Assembly: GCF_001586785.1 (NCBI RefSeq)
Contig: NZ_LUFH02000001.1
Location: 1 to 64,000 of the forward strand
From: Sphaerospermopsis aphanizomenoides BCCUSP55
GTDB taxonomy: Bacteria > Cyanobacteriota > Cyanobacteriia > Cyanobacteriales > Nostocaceae
Length of the DNA: 64,000 nt
Reading direction: 5' to 3'
Under the pieces are notes generated by a model. That model made no database searches. It saw only the letters and a program-made list of their open reading frames with translations, and was not told where the DNA came from. Positions 36,218 through 44,905 of the stretch are shown piece after piece (the stretch's first letter is position 1; each line of letters begins with the position of its first letter). The position numbers were made by a program, and so were the translations under genes.

Positions 36218-37555
36218 CTAGGGGATCAATACAGGGTTTGGTTGTGGGTTGCAAGCTGAATTTATCCCTTGTCCCAATTGCCCATCTTCATTGCTACCCC
36301 AAGTATAAACAGTGCGGCTATTAGCTCCAAATACGGCATTAGACCAGTGAGCAGCTGCAATACTCTGTAATGTAAAAGTGGACAAGAGGACAGGTCGAGT
36401 GACTTGATTAGGTTTTTTGCCACAGACACTGACACGGTTATTTGACTGTCCATAACGGTTATCACCCCAACCCCACACCCGTCTTGTAGTATCAATTGCA
36501 ATTACTTGGGGACCTTCAGCATCTACGCTTTGGATAGCTGAAATAGATAGACCTTGAAATTGAACCAAGACCGGAGTAGATTGAAAATCTGTTGTGGTGC
36601 CATCTCCTCGCTGACCAAAGGTTCCTCGCCCCCAGGAATAGACTTTTCCATTTTTAGTGATGGCAAGAGAGTTTTCTCCACCTGCTGCTATTTGGGAGAT
36701 ATTGGCAAGGCTATTGACTAAGACGGGGTAGGCAGTGTTAGTAACTTGAGGGGGCTGTCCAATTTGTCCATAATAGTTAGAGCCAAGGGCCCAGACGGTT
36801 CCATCATCTCGCAAAAGGAGGGTGTGGTGGTCGCCACCCGCCCCTTGAACGAATCCTGTGTAGGGATAGCCATAGCTGTCAATTAACAGTCTGGGAATAG
36901 ATACGTTCTGTCCAGATGGCTCACCTACCTGTTTGTCGTTGTTTTTTCCCCATAGATAGACATAGTTCTTGCCATCAGGGTGACGGACAATTACCCCACC
37001 ATGATGTCCTCCTTCAAACAGGGAAACTATTATGCTATTACTATGCCAACTGCGAATGACAGCTGCTGGAGTGTCCTGAAAACCTCCGGTGAAACCAACT
37101 CCGAGTTCACCATTTTTGTTAGTACCCCAACTTAGCACTCGATCACCAACAACAGCAAGTGAAAACCCTTGTCCAGCGGCAATAGCTGTTACTCCTGATA
37201 CGAGTGTTTTGATAGGAACATTGGAATTAATTCTATTTCTATTCCCTAGTTGGCCTCCTTCATTGCCACCCCAGGCCCAGACATCACCATTTGATAGCAA
37301 TACGAGGTAATGATTACCTCCCCCTGACAATGCAGTTACGGTTGGTTGAGAGGTTTGTGCAATTAGAGATTTTTGAGAATTAAACTTTGGATTTCTATAG
37401 TCCAACTTTGTTTCAATTCGGCAGGGAGGTTTGGAAAGAGGAAGACCAAATCTGGCATCACAACTAACTACTGCTGCTGATACCTTTACTGGACTCAGAA
37501 AAACTGAAATTGTAGATAATAAACAGACCCCAAGTGTTGAATTTTTAAGCTGCAT
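36218..37555 (-). CDS. Secreted RCC1-repeat beta-propeller protein
   Basis: A 445-residue protein with a signal peptide ('LGVCLLSTISVFLSPVKVSA', cleavage after AAV likely) and a seven-bladed RCC1 propeller. Each blade has the V(W/Y)xWGxNxxGQLG type signature: 'VWAWGGNEGGQLG', 'VLSWGTNKNGELG', 'VYLWGKNNDKQVG', 'VWALGSNYYGQIG', 'VYSWGRGTFGQRG', 'VWGWGDNRYGQS' and 'VYTWGSNEDGQLG'. Four cysteines suggest disulphides outside the cytosol. Bacterial RCC1 proteins have varied or unknown roles; adhesion or binding of a surface partner is possible. It has no operon partner. Confidence 0.9.
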   Translation of the reverse strand: MQLKNSTLGVCLLSTISVFLSPVKVSAAVVSCDARFGLPLSKPPCRIETKLDYRNPKFNSQKSLIAQTSQPTVTALSGGGNHYLVLLSNGDVWAWGGNEGGQLGNRNRINSNVPIKTLVSGVTAIAAGQGFSLAVVGDRVLSWGTNKNGELGVGFTGGFQDTPAAVIRSWHSNSIIVSLFEGGHHGGVIVRHPDGKNYVYLWGKNNDKQVGEPSGQNVSIPRLLIDSYGYPYTGFVQGAGGDHHTLLLRDDGTVWALGSNYYGQIGQPPQVTNTAYPVLVNSLANISQIAAGGENSLAITKNGKVYSWGRGTFGQRGDGTTTDFQSTPVLVQFQGLSISAIQSVDAEGPQVIAIDTTRRVWGWGDNRYGQSNNRVSVCGKKPNQVTRPVLLSTFTLQSIAAAHWSNAVFGANSRTVYTWGSNEDGQLGQGINSACNPQPNPVLIP

Positions 37556-37915
37556 AGACTTATTCTTGACGTAGTTGGCAATAGCCTAATTAGAAAGACA
37601 TAAGTACGTCATAACCAGTACATTTGTCTAACAACCTCTTCCCGTCTACCTGCTACTTTCTGCTTCCTTTCTGGTCATAACGAATATGTTTAAAAACAGT
37701 ATACTTAGTGATTTATCTGTAATTATATAGAATCAAGCTGCGTAGCAGCTTAAATACGCAACAAATTTTTGTAGGTAATGCTATAACCAAAGCAAAGACC
37801 AAGGGAAAACCCTTACACCCTTAATACCCAGTCTTCACAGATAACTTCTGTGGGTAAGTCCTGTTATGATTAACTACAGAAACGTAATTAAATCGGTAAC
37901 AGGCTATACTTCTCA
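37556..37915. other. Divergent intergenic region
   Basis: 360 bp between the RCC1 and EamA genes. No RNA, repeat array or operator recognised. Confidence 0.4.
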
Positions 37916-38902
37916 ATGACCATAGAACTCAATAATGACTCTCAAAGATCATCAAACAATCTCCATGCTTGGGGTATAGCCGTCTTGTTGATTGTCACTG
38001 CTATCTGGGGTACAAGCTACCCGCTTCTCAAGGAAGTCGTCGGTAGTCTTTCTCCATCGGCTATATTTGCAACGCGCTTTATAGTAGCAGCATTACCTTT
38101 TACCCCCTATTTGCGTTTCCTAAATCTTTCCTTACTACGGGATGGCGCTTTATTAGGACTAATCATTTTTTGTACTTTGAATCTTCAAACATTTGGTTTG
38201 GAGACTACTTCAGCTGATCGTGCAGCTTTTATTGCCAGTTTTAATGTGATTATAGTTCCTTTACTGGGACAATTGCTGGGTCGGCAAGTATTACTAAAAA
38301 CCTTCCTCGCCGCAGCACTAGCTATCTTTGGTATAGGGGTGATGTGTTGGGAAAGTGGAGAGATAGTAATTGGCGATTTATTGATGTTAGGTAACGCCTT
38401 CCTTTATTCTATCTACATTCTCAGGCTTGAGTCGATCAGCCAGCGCCACCCGGTTTTACCACTAGCAGCAGTCCAGCTTTGGGTAATAGCCATAGTGTCT
38501 TTAATCTGGGGCGCACCAGACTTATTTAGACAGCATGAGATCATCAGTGCCAACTTTGGTGTACTGTTATATCTTGGTTTGGTTGATACTGCTGGTACTA
38601 TTGTTCTGCAAGTATTAGCTCAACGATGGGTTAACGCTTATGAAACGGCGTTAATGTATACCCTTGAACCAATTTTTGGGGCGGTTTTCTCGTTTCTACT
38701 ACTGGGAGAGAAACTGGGAATACGCGGTTTGATCGGAGCAGTTTTTATATTAGTGGCAATGGTTTTGGGTCAAAGCAAATCTCAGGATACTGAGGAGAAT
38801 AGCAAAAAACTATTTGAAGAACCAATTGTTACCACTCTATCAACTGCGGATACTGAGCCAGTTGTAAGTATTCAGCCTTCAGCTATCAGCTTTCAAGATT
38901 GA
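37916..38902 (+). CDS. EamA/DMT-superfamily transporter
   Basis: A 328-residue inner-membrane protein with ten predicted helices in two EamA halves. The first half carries 'TAIWGTSYPLLKEVVGSLSP' and 'FATRFIVAALPF', and the second 'LEPIFGAVFSFLLLGEKLG', the classical drug/metabolite transporter end signature. DMT members export amino acids, sugars or metabolites; the substrate here is unknown. The C-terminal 40 residues are hydrophilic. Single gene; the ATG at 37916 gives a short polar N-terminus before helix 1. Confidence 0.9.
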   Translation: MTIELNNDSQRSSNNLHAWGIAVLLIVTAIWGTSYPLLKEVVGSLSPSAIFATRFIVAALPFTPYLRFLNLSLLRDGALLGLIIFCTLNLQTFGLETTSADRAAFIASFNVIIVPLLGQLLGRQVLLKTFLAAALAIFGIGVMCWESGEIVIGDLLMLGNAFLYSIYILRLESISQRHPVLPLAAVQLWVIAIVSLIWGAPDLFRQHEIISANFGVLLYLGLVDTAGTIVLQVLAQRWVNAYETALMYTLEPIFGAVFSFLLLGEKLGIRGLIGAVFILVAMVLGQSKSQDTEENSKKLFEEPIVTTLSTADTEPVVSIQPSAISFQD

Positions 38903-39115
38903 AATACAAAGAAAGGTAAAAAATCAGGAGTGTGTAACTTGATTTTGTAACTTGTCTGAAATTAATAATTATCAATCTTTACTCTTGCTGTTATTAGCTG
39001 ATTACTGATTACTGATAGCTGAATGCTTACAGCCAGTTTAATGTTCTAGTGTCACTTCTTAATACCAACTTCATTAAATCAGAATGCGATTTGTAATCTC
39101 TGCTAGGAAAGAATC

Positions 39116-39595
39116 ATGAACAGTGATGTATACGTCAAAGTGACACATAAAGGAAAAAGTGTTTTTGCTAACCGATGTTTCCGTCAAGGTGAGACTGTAG
39201 TAGTAGGACAAAGAGTAGAAATTCTCTCAGAAAGAACTATGCACTCTTTTCAAATGGACTTTGACTTACATATAGAATTAGATGAACCAGGAAGATTAAT
39301 CAATCATTCTTGTAGCCCAAATACGGGAGTTTGCAATAATCAATTTGGAGGCTACAATTTTGTAGCATTAGTTGATATTGATGCCGGAACGGAAATTACA
39401 TGGGATTACGAGACAACAGAATATATTAGTATTGCCGTTCCACAATGTTCTTGTGGTTCTCCCCAATGTCGATTAAATATTCGTGGATTCAAATTTCTTC
39501 CGGTCGAAATCCAGAGAAAGTATGGTGAGTTTGTAGCTGATTATCTCAAAGTAACTTCACCTGAAAATTCTACAATATTGGCTGTTAAATCATAA
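39116..39595 (+). CDS. SET-domain protein with post-SET zinc motif
   Basis: A 159-residue minimal SET domain, the fold of eukaryotic lysine methyltransferases. The pseudoknot is complete: 'RLINHSCSPN' (NHSC at residues 63-66) and 'GTEITWDYETTEY' with the catalytic-type Tyr. The post-SET 'CSCGSPQC' (Cys111, 113, 118) together with Cys66 would bind zinc. N-terminal strands 'KGKSVFANRCFRQGE' match the SET-N region. Cyanobacterial SET proteins exist but substrates are not known; a ribosomal, histone-like or other lysine may be modified. It stands alone, with repeats downstream. Confidence 0.85.
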   Translation: MNSDVYVKVTHKGKSVFANRCFRQGETVVVGQRVEILSERTMHSFQMDFDLHIELDEPGRLINHSCSPNTGVCNNQFGGYNFVALVDIDAGTEITWDYETTEYISIAVPQCSCGSPQCRLNIRGFKFLPVEIQRKYGEFVADYLKVTSPENSTILAVKS

Positions 39596-39760
39596 ATAGT
39601 ATGTAAGCATTCAGCTATCAGCGGTCAGTAGTCAGCTTTTTAAAGGTTACGCCAAAAATCACGCTAGTGATAATCTACGGTTTGATTAAATAATCTGACT
39701 TCTGACTCCTGACTCCTGAATTCTTAAGGTTTTTACTCTCCACTTACCTGTGAGTTATTA

Positions 39761-40873
39761 TTATTCTTCCGGTGATGTAACTTCCATCTCCTCAGTTTCA
39801 TTATTATCAATAGATTCTGAAATCATGACAAATTCAGTATCTTGATGATGATTACACCTCCATTGATCTAATACATCTTTAACTAATACTTCTTGTACCC
39901 AAATTTTAGCCACAACAGTTAAAGGTAATGCTAAAAATAATCCTAAAAAGCCAAAAAAGGTAACAAAAAATAATTGAGAAATTAATGTAACTGCTGGTAG
40001 TAAAGATACCTGATGTGCCATGACAACAGGCGTGATGAAATTACTTTCAGTTTGTTGAATGAAAAAATAAAGAATCAAGACAAAAATCGGTTTCCAGGGA
40101 GAATCTAACAAAGCTATTGCCATTGCTGGGACTACGCTCATTGTCGGTCCTAGGTTGGGAATTAGATTCATAAATCCTGCTAAAACTCCCAGTGCTAAAG
40201 CTGCTTTTACACCTAAAATTGACAAGCCGATCAAACTCATTAACCCCACTACCAATACAGCAATAAAAGCCCCTGTCACCCATCTTTCTAAGGAAATTTC
40301 ACACTGGCTTAAAATTCCTTCTACTCTGCGGCGATAAAAGGATGGAAATAGCCTCACAAATACTTTTCGATAAGCATTGGGATTAGCTAAAAACATCCCC
40401 GTCAAAACTAACACTAATAAAATATTTAGGAGTATTACTAAAGAGCCAGAAACAAAAGCAAAAGAGTTTCCTAATACACGATTAATCAAAGGTTGTGCTT
40501 CGGCAATGAGGTTATTAATATCTGGAATTAAGGGTTCTAATTGCTCAGGAATATTTGTTCTCTGTTCATCAATCCAAGTATTAATGCGCTCAAATCCTTG
40601 GGGGACTCGATAGGTTAATTCTTGAAATTGCTGGGCAAAAGGTGGGACAATCAACCAGAAAAAGCCAATTACACCAGCGAAAAAAATAGTCACTGACAAG
40701 AAAACAGCAACTCCACGTTTCATCCCCAAGCTTTGGAAACTGCGTGCTAACCGATTTAAGGTAGTTGCTAAGACAACAGCAGCAAATATCAGCAGTAGCA
40801 CTTCGCGCAGTTGCCACAATATATATAAGGATAAAACTAAGGCGATTAAACCAATCCATTGACCCAGTTTCAC
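39761..40873 (-). CDS. AI-2E family (PerM/UPF0118) transporter
   Basis: A 370-residue membrane protein with a family-typical layout: two N-terminal helices, a third after 'KRGVAVFLSVTIFFAGVIGF', an extracytoplasmic helical domain (about 85-145), then a cluster of C-terminal helices including 'LALGVLAGFMNLIPNLGPTM' and 'QQTESNFITPVVMAHQVSLL' (the family signature), ending in an acidic tail. Family members have been linked to autoinducer-2 or ion export, but most, including this one, have no assigned substrate. Confidence 0.92.
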   Translation of the reverse strand: MKLGQWIGLIALVLSLYILWQLREVLLLIFAAVVLATTLNRLARSFQSLGMKRGVAVFLSVTIFFAGVIGFFWLIVPPFAQQFQELTYRVPQGFERINTWIDEQRTNIPEQLEPLIPDINNLIAEAQPLINRVLGNSFAFVSGSLVILLNILLVLVLTGMFLANPNAYRKVFVRLFPSFYRRRVEGILSQCEISLERWVTGAFIAVLVVGLMSLIGLSILGVKAALALGVLAGFMNLIPNLGPTMSVVPAMAIALLDSPWKPIFVLILYFFIQQTESNFITPVVMAHQVSLLPAVTLISQLFFVTFFGFLGLFLALPLTVVAKIWVQEVLVKDVLDQWRCNHHQDTEFVMISESIDNNETEEMEVTSPEE

Positions 40874-40986
40874 AGATTAACTCCCAAAACTTGGTGAGAC
40901 TCAATTGTTTAGCTATGCAGCTAGGTTAACTGACAACCTCTAACCTCATTCTAAATCTCGCTTTTAGCTGACTGGTGACTGCGGCT

Positions 40987-41178
40987 TTAATTTTGCTTCT
41001 GTGCTGGAAGTCGCGCAAGCAAGACAGGGATCATAATCACAGTAGGTAACAAAACCAAAATTAACGCGTTTAATGATGTAGCTGGAACTAACAGCATTGG
41101 TCCAGCATACTTAATCAAAAACGAGATAAAAGTTGAGAGTAGAAGTAGTTTGAGCAGAAAACCTAGTTGATTTTTCAT
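40987..41178 (-). CDS. Small two-helix membrane protein
   Basis: Starting at the ATG 41178 the product is 63 residues, with two hydrophobic helices ('FLLKLLLLSTFISFLIKYAG' and 'LNALILVLLPTVIMIPVLLA'). A longer start at 41217 would prepend 13 polar residues. Small proteins of this kind are conserved among cyanobacteria without known function. No ribosome-binding site decides the start. Confidence 0.55.
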   Translation of the reverse strand: MKNQLGFLLKLLLLSTFISFLIKYAGPMLLVPATSLNALILVLLPTVIMIPVLLARLPAQKQN

Positions 41179-41387
41179 AAAAGTACGGCAAGACACATTT
41201 TTTGGTTGGGTATACACTAATTTAGATTCAACGATTCTGTCTCTAGAATAGAAAACAGATACAAAACTTTACTTGTCCACCTTTTACACCTGTAAACATA
41301 CACAAGATTAATTTCAATGTCTTTAAAATGTGGAAATAAACACATTTTCGATTTAGTTGGAGATTTTCAATCTATTTTCTCATCCCC

Positions 41388-42056
41388 ATGATCTATCTAC
41401 CAGTTTCATTACTGTTATTTCTCGCGTTGTTACTGTTGCTGCCATTTATTTGGTTTGCTGTTGCAGTAGATGTTGTAGAAGTTGCGGTAGCTAAGTTGGG
41501 GTTTTCTCCTAACATTGCCTTTCTATTGTTCGTGCTAGTAATTATTACCAGTACAATCAATATTCCTCTCTACCGTCTAGAAACTCCCGTTCAATTAGCA
41601 GATGATTTTGCTGCACTTTGGTTAAGGGAATTTTGGGGAATTCCGTTAAGGAAATTGACAAGTTCTACGGTAGTGGCTTTGAATTTAGGCGGTGGATTAA
41701 TACCTATAGCTTTGGCATTATACCAATTTTCTCACGGTAATGGGCTGGCAATTGTGTTAGTTACTGCCATTGTGACTGTTGTCAGTTACTTTGCAGCGCG
41801 AGTAGTGCCAGGAATTGGGATTCAGATGAATCCATTGCTTGCACCACTGACTGCGGCTTTATCAGCAATGTTAATAGCTTCACCCCATGCTGCACCTGTC
41901 GCTTTTGCTGGTGGTGTTCTCGGTACTTTGATTGGTGCTGATTTATTACATCTTAAAGATATTCAAGGAATGAGTGCGGGGGTGTTGAGTATTGGAGGTG
42001 CTGGTGTATTTGATGGAATTGCTTTGTGTGGACTATTTGCTTTGTTGTTAAGTTGA
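41388..42056 (+). CDS. DUF1614 membrane protein
   Basis: A 222-residue protein with about six to seven membrane helices. 'TSTINIPLYRLETP', the Gly-rich 'NLGGGLIPIALALYQF', 'RVVPGIGIQMNPLLAPLTAA' and the terminal 'GGAGVFDGIALCGLFALLL' are characteristic of DUF1614, a family found in cyanobacteria and archaea. Function is unknown; ion or metabolite transport is a guess. It ends 146 bases before ftsH, with repeats between. Confidence 0.85.
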   Translation: MIYLPVSLLLFLALLLLLPFIWFAVAVDVVEVAVAKLGFSPNIAFLLFVLVIITSTINIPLYRLETPVQLADDFAALWLREFWGIPLRKLTSSTVVALNLGGGLIPIALALYQFSHGNGLAIVLVTAIVTVVSYFAARVVPGIGIQMNPLLAPLTAALSAMLIASPHAAPVAFAGGVLGTLIGADLLHLKDIQGMSAGVLSIGGAGVFDGIALCGLFALLLS

Positions 42057-42060
42057 GAAA

Positions 42061-42170
42061 AGGTGACAGGTGACAGTGTAAGAGGGAATAGGGAATAGGG
42101 CAGAAAATTTGAGATTTTAGATTGTATTTGGTGAAATAAAATCCAAAATCCAAAATCCAAAATTGCATCA
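42061..42170. repeat. Mixed heptamer repeats upstream of ftsH
   Basis: Short runs of GGTGACA (42061-42076), AGGGAAT (42083-42099) and CCAAAAT (about 42140-42163) units in succession, all families seen elsewhere in the window. Confidence 0.7.
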
Positions 42171-42202
42171 CCAATTACCAAATTTTATTGAGGTAAATTA
42201 TC

Positions 42203-44140
42203 ATGCCTGTAGAAACTAATAATAATAACAAGATGAAAACTCCGAAGATTCGGCAGTTTGGTGGTAGCTTCCTAATTTTATTGACTTTTTTACTATTGCT
42301 GAATTTGATAGTTCCCAATTTTTTTGGACAACGTTTACAGCAAGTTCCTTATAGCGATTTTATCGCTCAGGTAAAAGCTGGTAAAGTGGATAAAGCAATT
42401 GTAGGGAGCGATCGCATTGAATATGCAATCAAAACCCAAACTCCTGAAGGTAAAACTGTTGAACAGGTATTTAGAACTACTCCTGTAGCGATTGACTTGG
42501 ATTTACCCAAAATTCTCCGCGACAATAATGTAGAGTTTGCCGCACCTCCACCAGCGGAAAATGCCTGGATTGGCACTGTATTGAGTTGGGTTGCACCCCC
42601 CTTAATTTTCTTCGGGATTTGGGCTTTTTTAATGAATCGTCAAGGTGGTGGCCCTGCTGCGTTGACGGTAGGTAAAAGCAAAGCGCGGATTTATTCTGAA
42701 GGTAGCACTGGGGTAAAATTCCCAGATGTTGCGGGTGTGGATGAAGCGAAAGCAGAATTAGAAGAAATCGTTGATTTTCTCAAAAATGCGACCAAATACA
42801 CCAACTTAGGAGCGAAAATTCCCAAAGGTGTGCTGTTAGTTGGCCCTCCAGGAACTGGTAAAACATTATTAGCAAAAGCGATCGCAGGTGAAGCTGGTGT
42901 TCCTTTCTTCAGTATTTCCGGTTCTGAATTTATTGAATTATTTGTTGGTGTGGGTGCTGCACGAGTTAGAGATTTATTTGAACAAGCTAAACAACAAGCA
43001 CCCTGTATTGTCTTCATTGATGAATTAGACGCTTTAGGTAAATCTCGTGGTGGTGCTGGTGGTTTCGTCGGTGGTAACGATGAACGGGAACAAACCCTCA
43101 ACCAGTTACTAACAGAAATGGATGGTTTTGACGCAAACACTGGTGTCATTATCATCGCTGCTACCAACCGTCCCGAAGTTCTCGATCCTGCTTTACGTCG
43201 TCCTGGTCGTTTTGACCGTCAAATTGTGGTGGATAGACCTGATAAAATTGGTCGAGAAGCAATTCTTAAAGTTCACGCTAGAAATGTGAAATTAGCAGAA
43301 GATGTAGATTTAGGAATTATTGCTACTCGCACACCTGGTTTTGCTGGTGCAGATTTAGCTAACTTAGTAAATGAAGCAGCTTTATTAGCAGCAAGAAATA
43401 ATCGTCAAGCAGTATTAATGGCAGATTTTAATGAGGCCATTGAACGTCTAATTGCAGGTTTAGAAAAACGTTCTCGTGTGTTAAATGAAGTCGAGAAAAA
43501 GACCGTTGCTTATCACGAAGTTGGTCACGCTATCATCGGTGCTTTAATGCCTGGTGCTGGTAAAGTGGAAAAAATTTCTGTTGTTCCTCGTGGTGTCGGT
43601 GCTTTGGGTTATACCATTCAAATGCCAGAAGAAGACCGTTTCTTAATGGTAGAAGATGAAATTCGTGGACGCATTGCTACTTTATTAGGTGGACGTTCTT
43701 CGGAAGAAATTGTGTTTGGTAAAGTTTCTACCGGCGCTTCTGATGATATTCAAAAAGTCACTGATTTAGCGGAACGGGCAATTACAATTTATGGTATGAG
43801 TGATAAACTCGGGCCAGTTGCTTTTGAAAAAGTCCAACAACAGTTTATCGAAGGTTATGGAAATCCTCGACGTTCAATTAGTCCGCAAATGACGGCGGAA
43901 ATTGACCGGGAAGTGAAGGAAATTGTCGATAATGCTCACCACATTGCTTTAAGTATTCTGCACAATAACCGCGATTTATTAGAAGAAATTGCCCAGGAAT
44001 TGTTGCAAAAAGAAATTCTTGAAGGTGTGTATTTACGGGAACGTCTAAAGGCAGCCAAAGCACCAACGGAAATGGATGAATGGTTAAGAACTGGTAAGTT
44101 AGATGCTGATAAACCTTTGCTGCAAACGCTTTTGGTTTAG
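42203..44140 (+). CDS. ftsH: ATP-dependent zinc metalloprotease FtsH
   Basis: FtsH is the membrane-anchored AAA+ protease that in cyanobacteria degrades damaged photosystem II D1 and regulatory proteins. The 645-residue product has two membrane helices (about 22-40 and 122-143) around a lumenal/periplasmic domain, Walker A GPPGTGKT at 214-221, Walker B '[11 protein letters not shown]' (268-278), second region of homology '[20 protein letters not shown]', and the zinc-binding HEVGH at 438-442 with the distal Asp in '[15 protein letters not shown]'. A GAGG nine bases before the ATG supports the start at 42203. There are four paralogues in many cyanobacteria; which this is cannot be told. Confidence 0.97.
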   Translation: MPVETNNNNKMKTPKIRQFGGSFLILLTFLLLLNLIVPNFFGQRLQQVPYSDFIAQVKAGKVDKAIVGSDRIEYAIKTQTPEGKTVEQVFRTTPVAIDLDLPKILRDNNVEFAAPPPAENAWIGTVLSWVAPPLIFFGIWAFLMNRQGGGPAALTVGKSKARIYSEGSTGVKFPDVAGVDEAKAELEEIVDFLKNATKYTNLGAKIPKGVLLVGPPGTGKTLLAKAIAGEAGVPFFSISGSEFIELFVGVGAARVRDLFEQAKQQAPCIVFIDELDALGKSRGGAGGFVGGNDEREQTLNQLLTEMDGFDANTGVIIIAATNRPEVLDPALRRPGRFDRQIVVDRPDKIGREAILKVHARNVKLAEDVDLGIIATRTPGFAGADLANLVNEAALLAARNNRQAVLMADFNEAIERLIAGLEKRSRVLNEVEKKTVAYHEVGHAIIGALMPGAGKVEKISVVPRGVGALGYTIQMPEEDRFLMVEDEIRGRIATLLGGRSSEEIVFGKVSTGASDDIQKVTDLAERAITIYGMSDKLGPVAFEKVQQQFIEGYGNPRRSISPQMTAEIDREVKEIVDNAHHIALSILHNNRDLLEEIAQELLQKEILEGVYLRERLKAAKAPTEMDEWLRTGKLDADKPLLQTLLV

Positions 44141-44159
44141 GGTTTTTTAAACGCAGAGG

Positions 44160-44204
44160 AACACAGAGGTAACGCGGAGAGTTTCTTCTGTGTTTCTTTT
44201 TTTT
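44160..44204 (+). terminator. ftsH terminator built from CGCAGAGG-type repeat
   Basis: AACACAGA (44160-44167) pairs with TCTGTGTT (44187-44194), followed by a C and eight or nine T. The left arm belongs to the CGCAGAGG repeat family. It starts 19 bases after the ftsH stop. Confidence 0.7.
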
Positions 44205-44760
44205 AACCAAAACTCAACCAACCAAAAATTTCTGAAACTGTTAATTCTAAATCAATGCCTGCAAGTATTGGTAATTTATCATCACTTTGATATAGTTCGA
44301 TTTTTTGTCCAGGAAATATAGCTAATACACTTTCTTCTTCTGGGTTCATTAACCAGCCTAATTCTGTGCCATGACGCGAACAATGTAATAATTTAGTTAA
44401 TACCTTTTTTTGTTGTTGGTCTGGGGAAAGAATTTCAATTACCCAGTCAGGATGAATTTGAAAGCGGTTAGCAACTTTTCCTGATGCAGTTTTGGGTATT
44501 CTTTCCCAACGAAATACAGCTACATCCGGTACAATAGTGTCACCACCAAAGGTACAGCGTAGTTCTGAAAAAGCTATGGCAATTTTTTGAGTTCTAGCTT
44601 TGCCATTAATTACTTCAATTAAAGTGGTCTGAAGTAAGCTATGTTCACCCTGTGGCATAGGTTTTTGTATAATTTCCCCATGAATAAATTCTGATGCTGG
44701 TTTGGTTTCCGGTAGATTGAGAAATTCTTCTAAGGTAATTTGGCGGCTGGCTATAGTCAT
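44203..44760 (-). CDS. Uma2-family (DUF820) restriction-endonuclease-fold protein
   Basis: The 185-residue product belongs to the Uma2/DUF820 family, which is greatly expanded in cyanobacteria and adopts a PD-(D/E)xK nuclease fold. The core is visible: 'TLEEFLNLPETKPASEFIHGEI', here one residue trimmed in reading, then 'FGGDTIVPDVAVFRWERIP' (the PD motif), 'HPDWVIEILSPDQ' (the ExxSP half) and 'ELGWLMNPEEESVLAIFPG'. Target and function are unknown; many copies are thought to derive from mobile elements. It is convergent with ftsH and ends in the ftsH terminator. Confidence 0.88.
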   Translation of the reverse strand: MTIASRQITLEEFLNLPETKPASEFIHGEIIQKPMPQGEHSLLQTTLIEVINGKARTQKIAIAFSELRCTFGGDTIVPDVAVFRWERIPKTASGKVANRFQIHPDWVIEILSPDQQQKKVLTKLLHCSRHGTELGWLMNPEEESVLAIFPGQKIELYQSDDKLPILAGIDLELTVSEIFGWLSFG

Positions 44761-44799
44761 CGTGGGTAATGATAAAGCATAGTTATTTTATCAGCTATA

Positions 44800-44850
44800 A
44801 TATATTTTTTTAAACGCAGAGGCTCGCAGAGGTTACGCAGAGTTACACAG
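44800..44850. repeat. CGCAGAGG-type dispersed repeat
   Basis: AAACGCAGAGG, CTCGCAGAGG, TTACGCAGAG and TTACACAGAGG in succession. Related blocks lie at 3634-3680, 11738-11764, 35948-35972 and 44150-44180. Confidence 0.75.
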
Positions 44851-44905
44851 AGGGGTTGACGGGTGTGATTTTGGGGTTAATTTGGGGTTAACTTGGGGGT
44901 TCAAT

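Noticed and set aside
43878-44210. Minus-strand frame of 110 residues opposite the ftsH 3' end
   Set aside because: Antisense shadow of a strongly conserved gene; composition matches the complement of ftsH codons.
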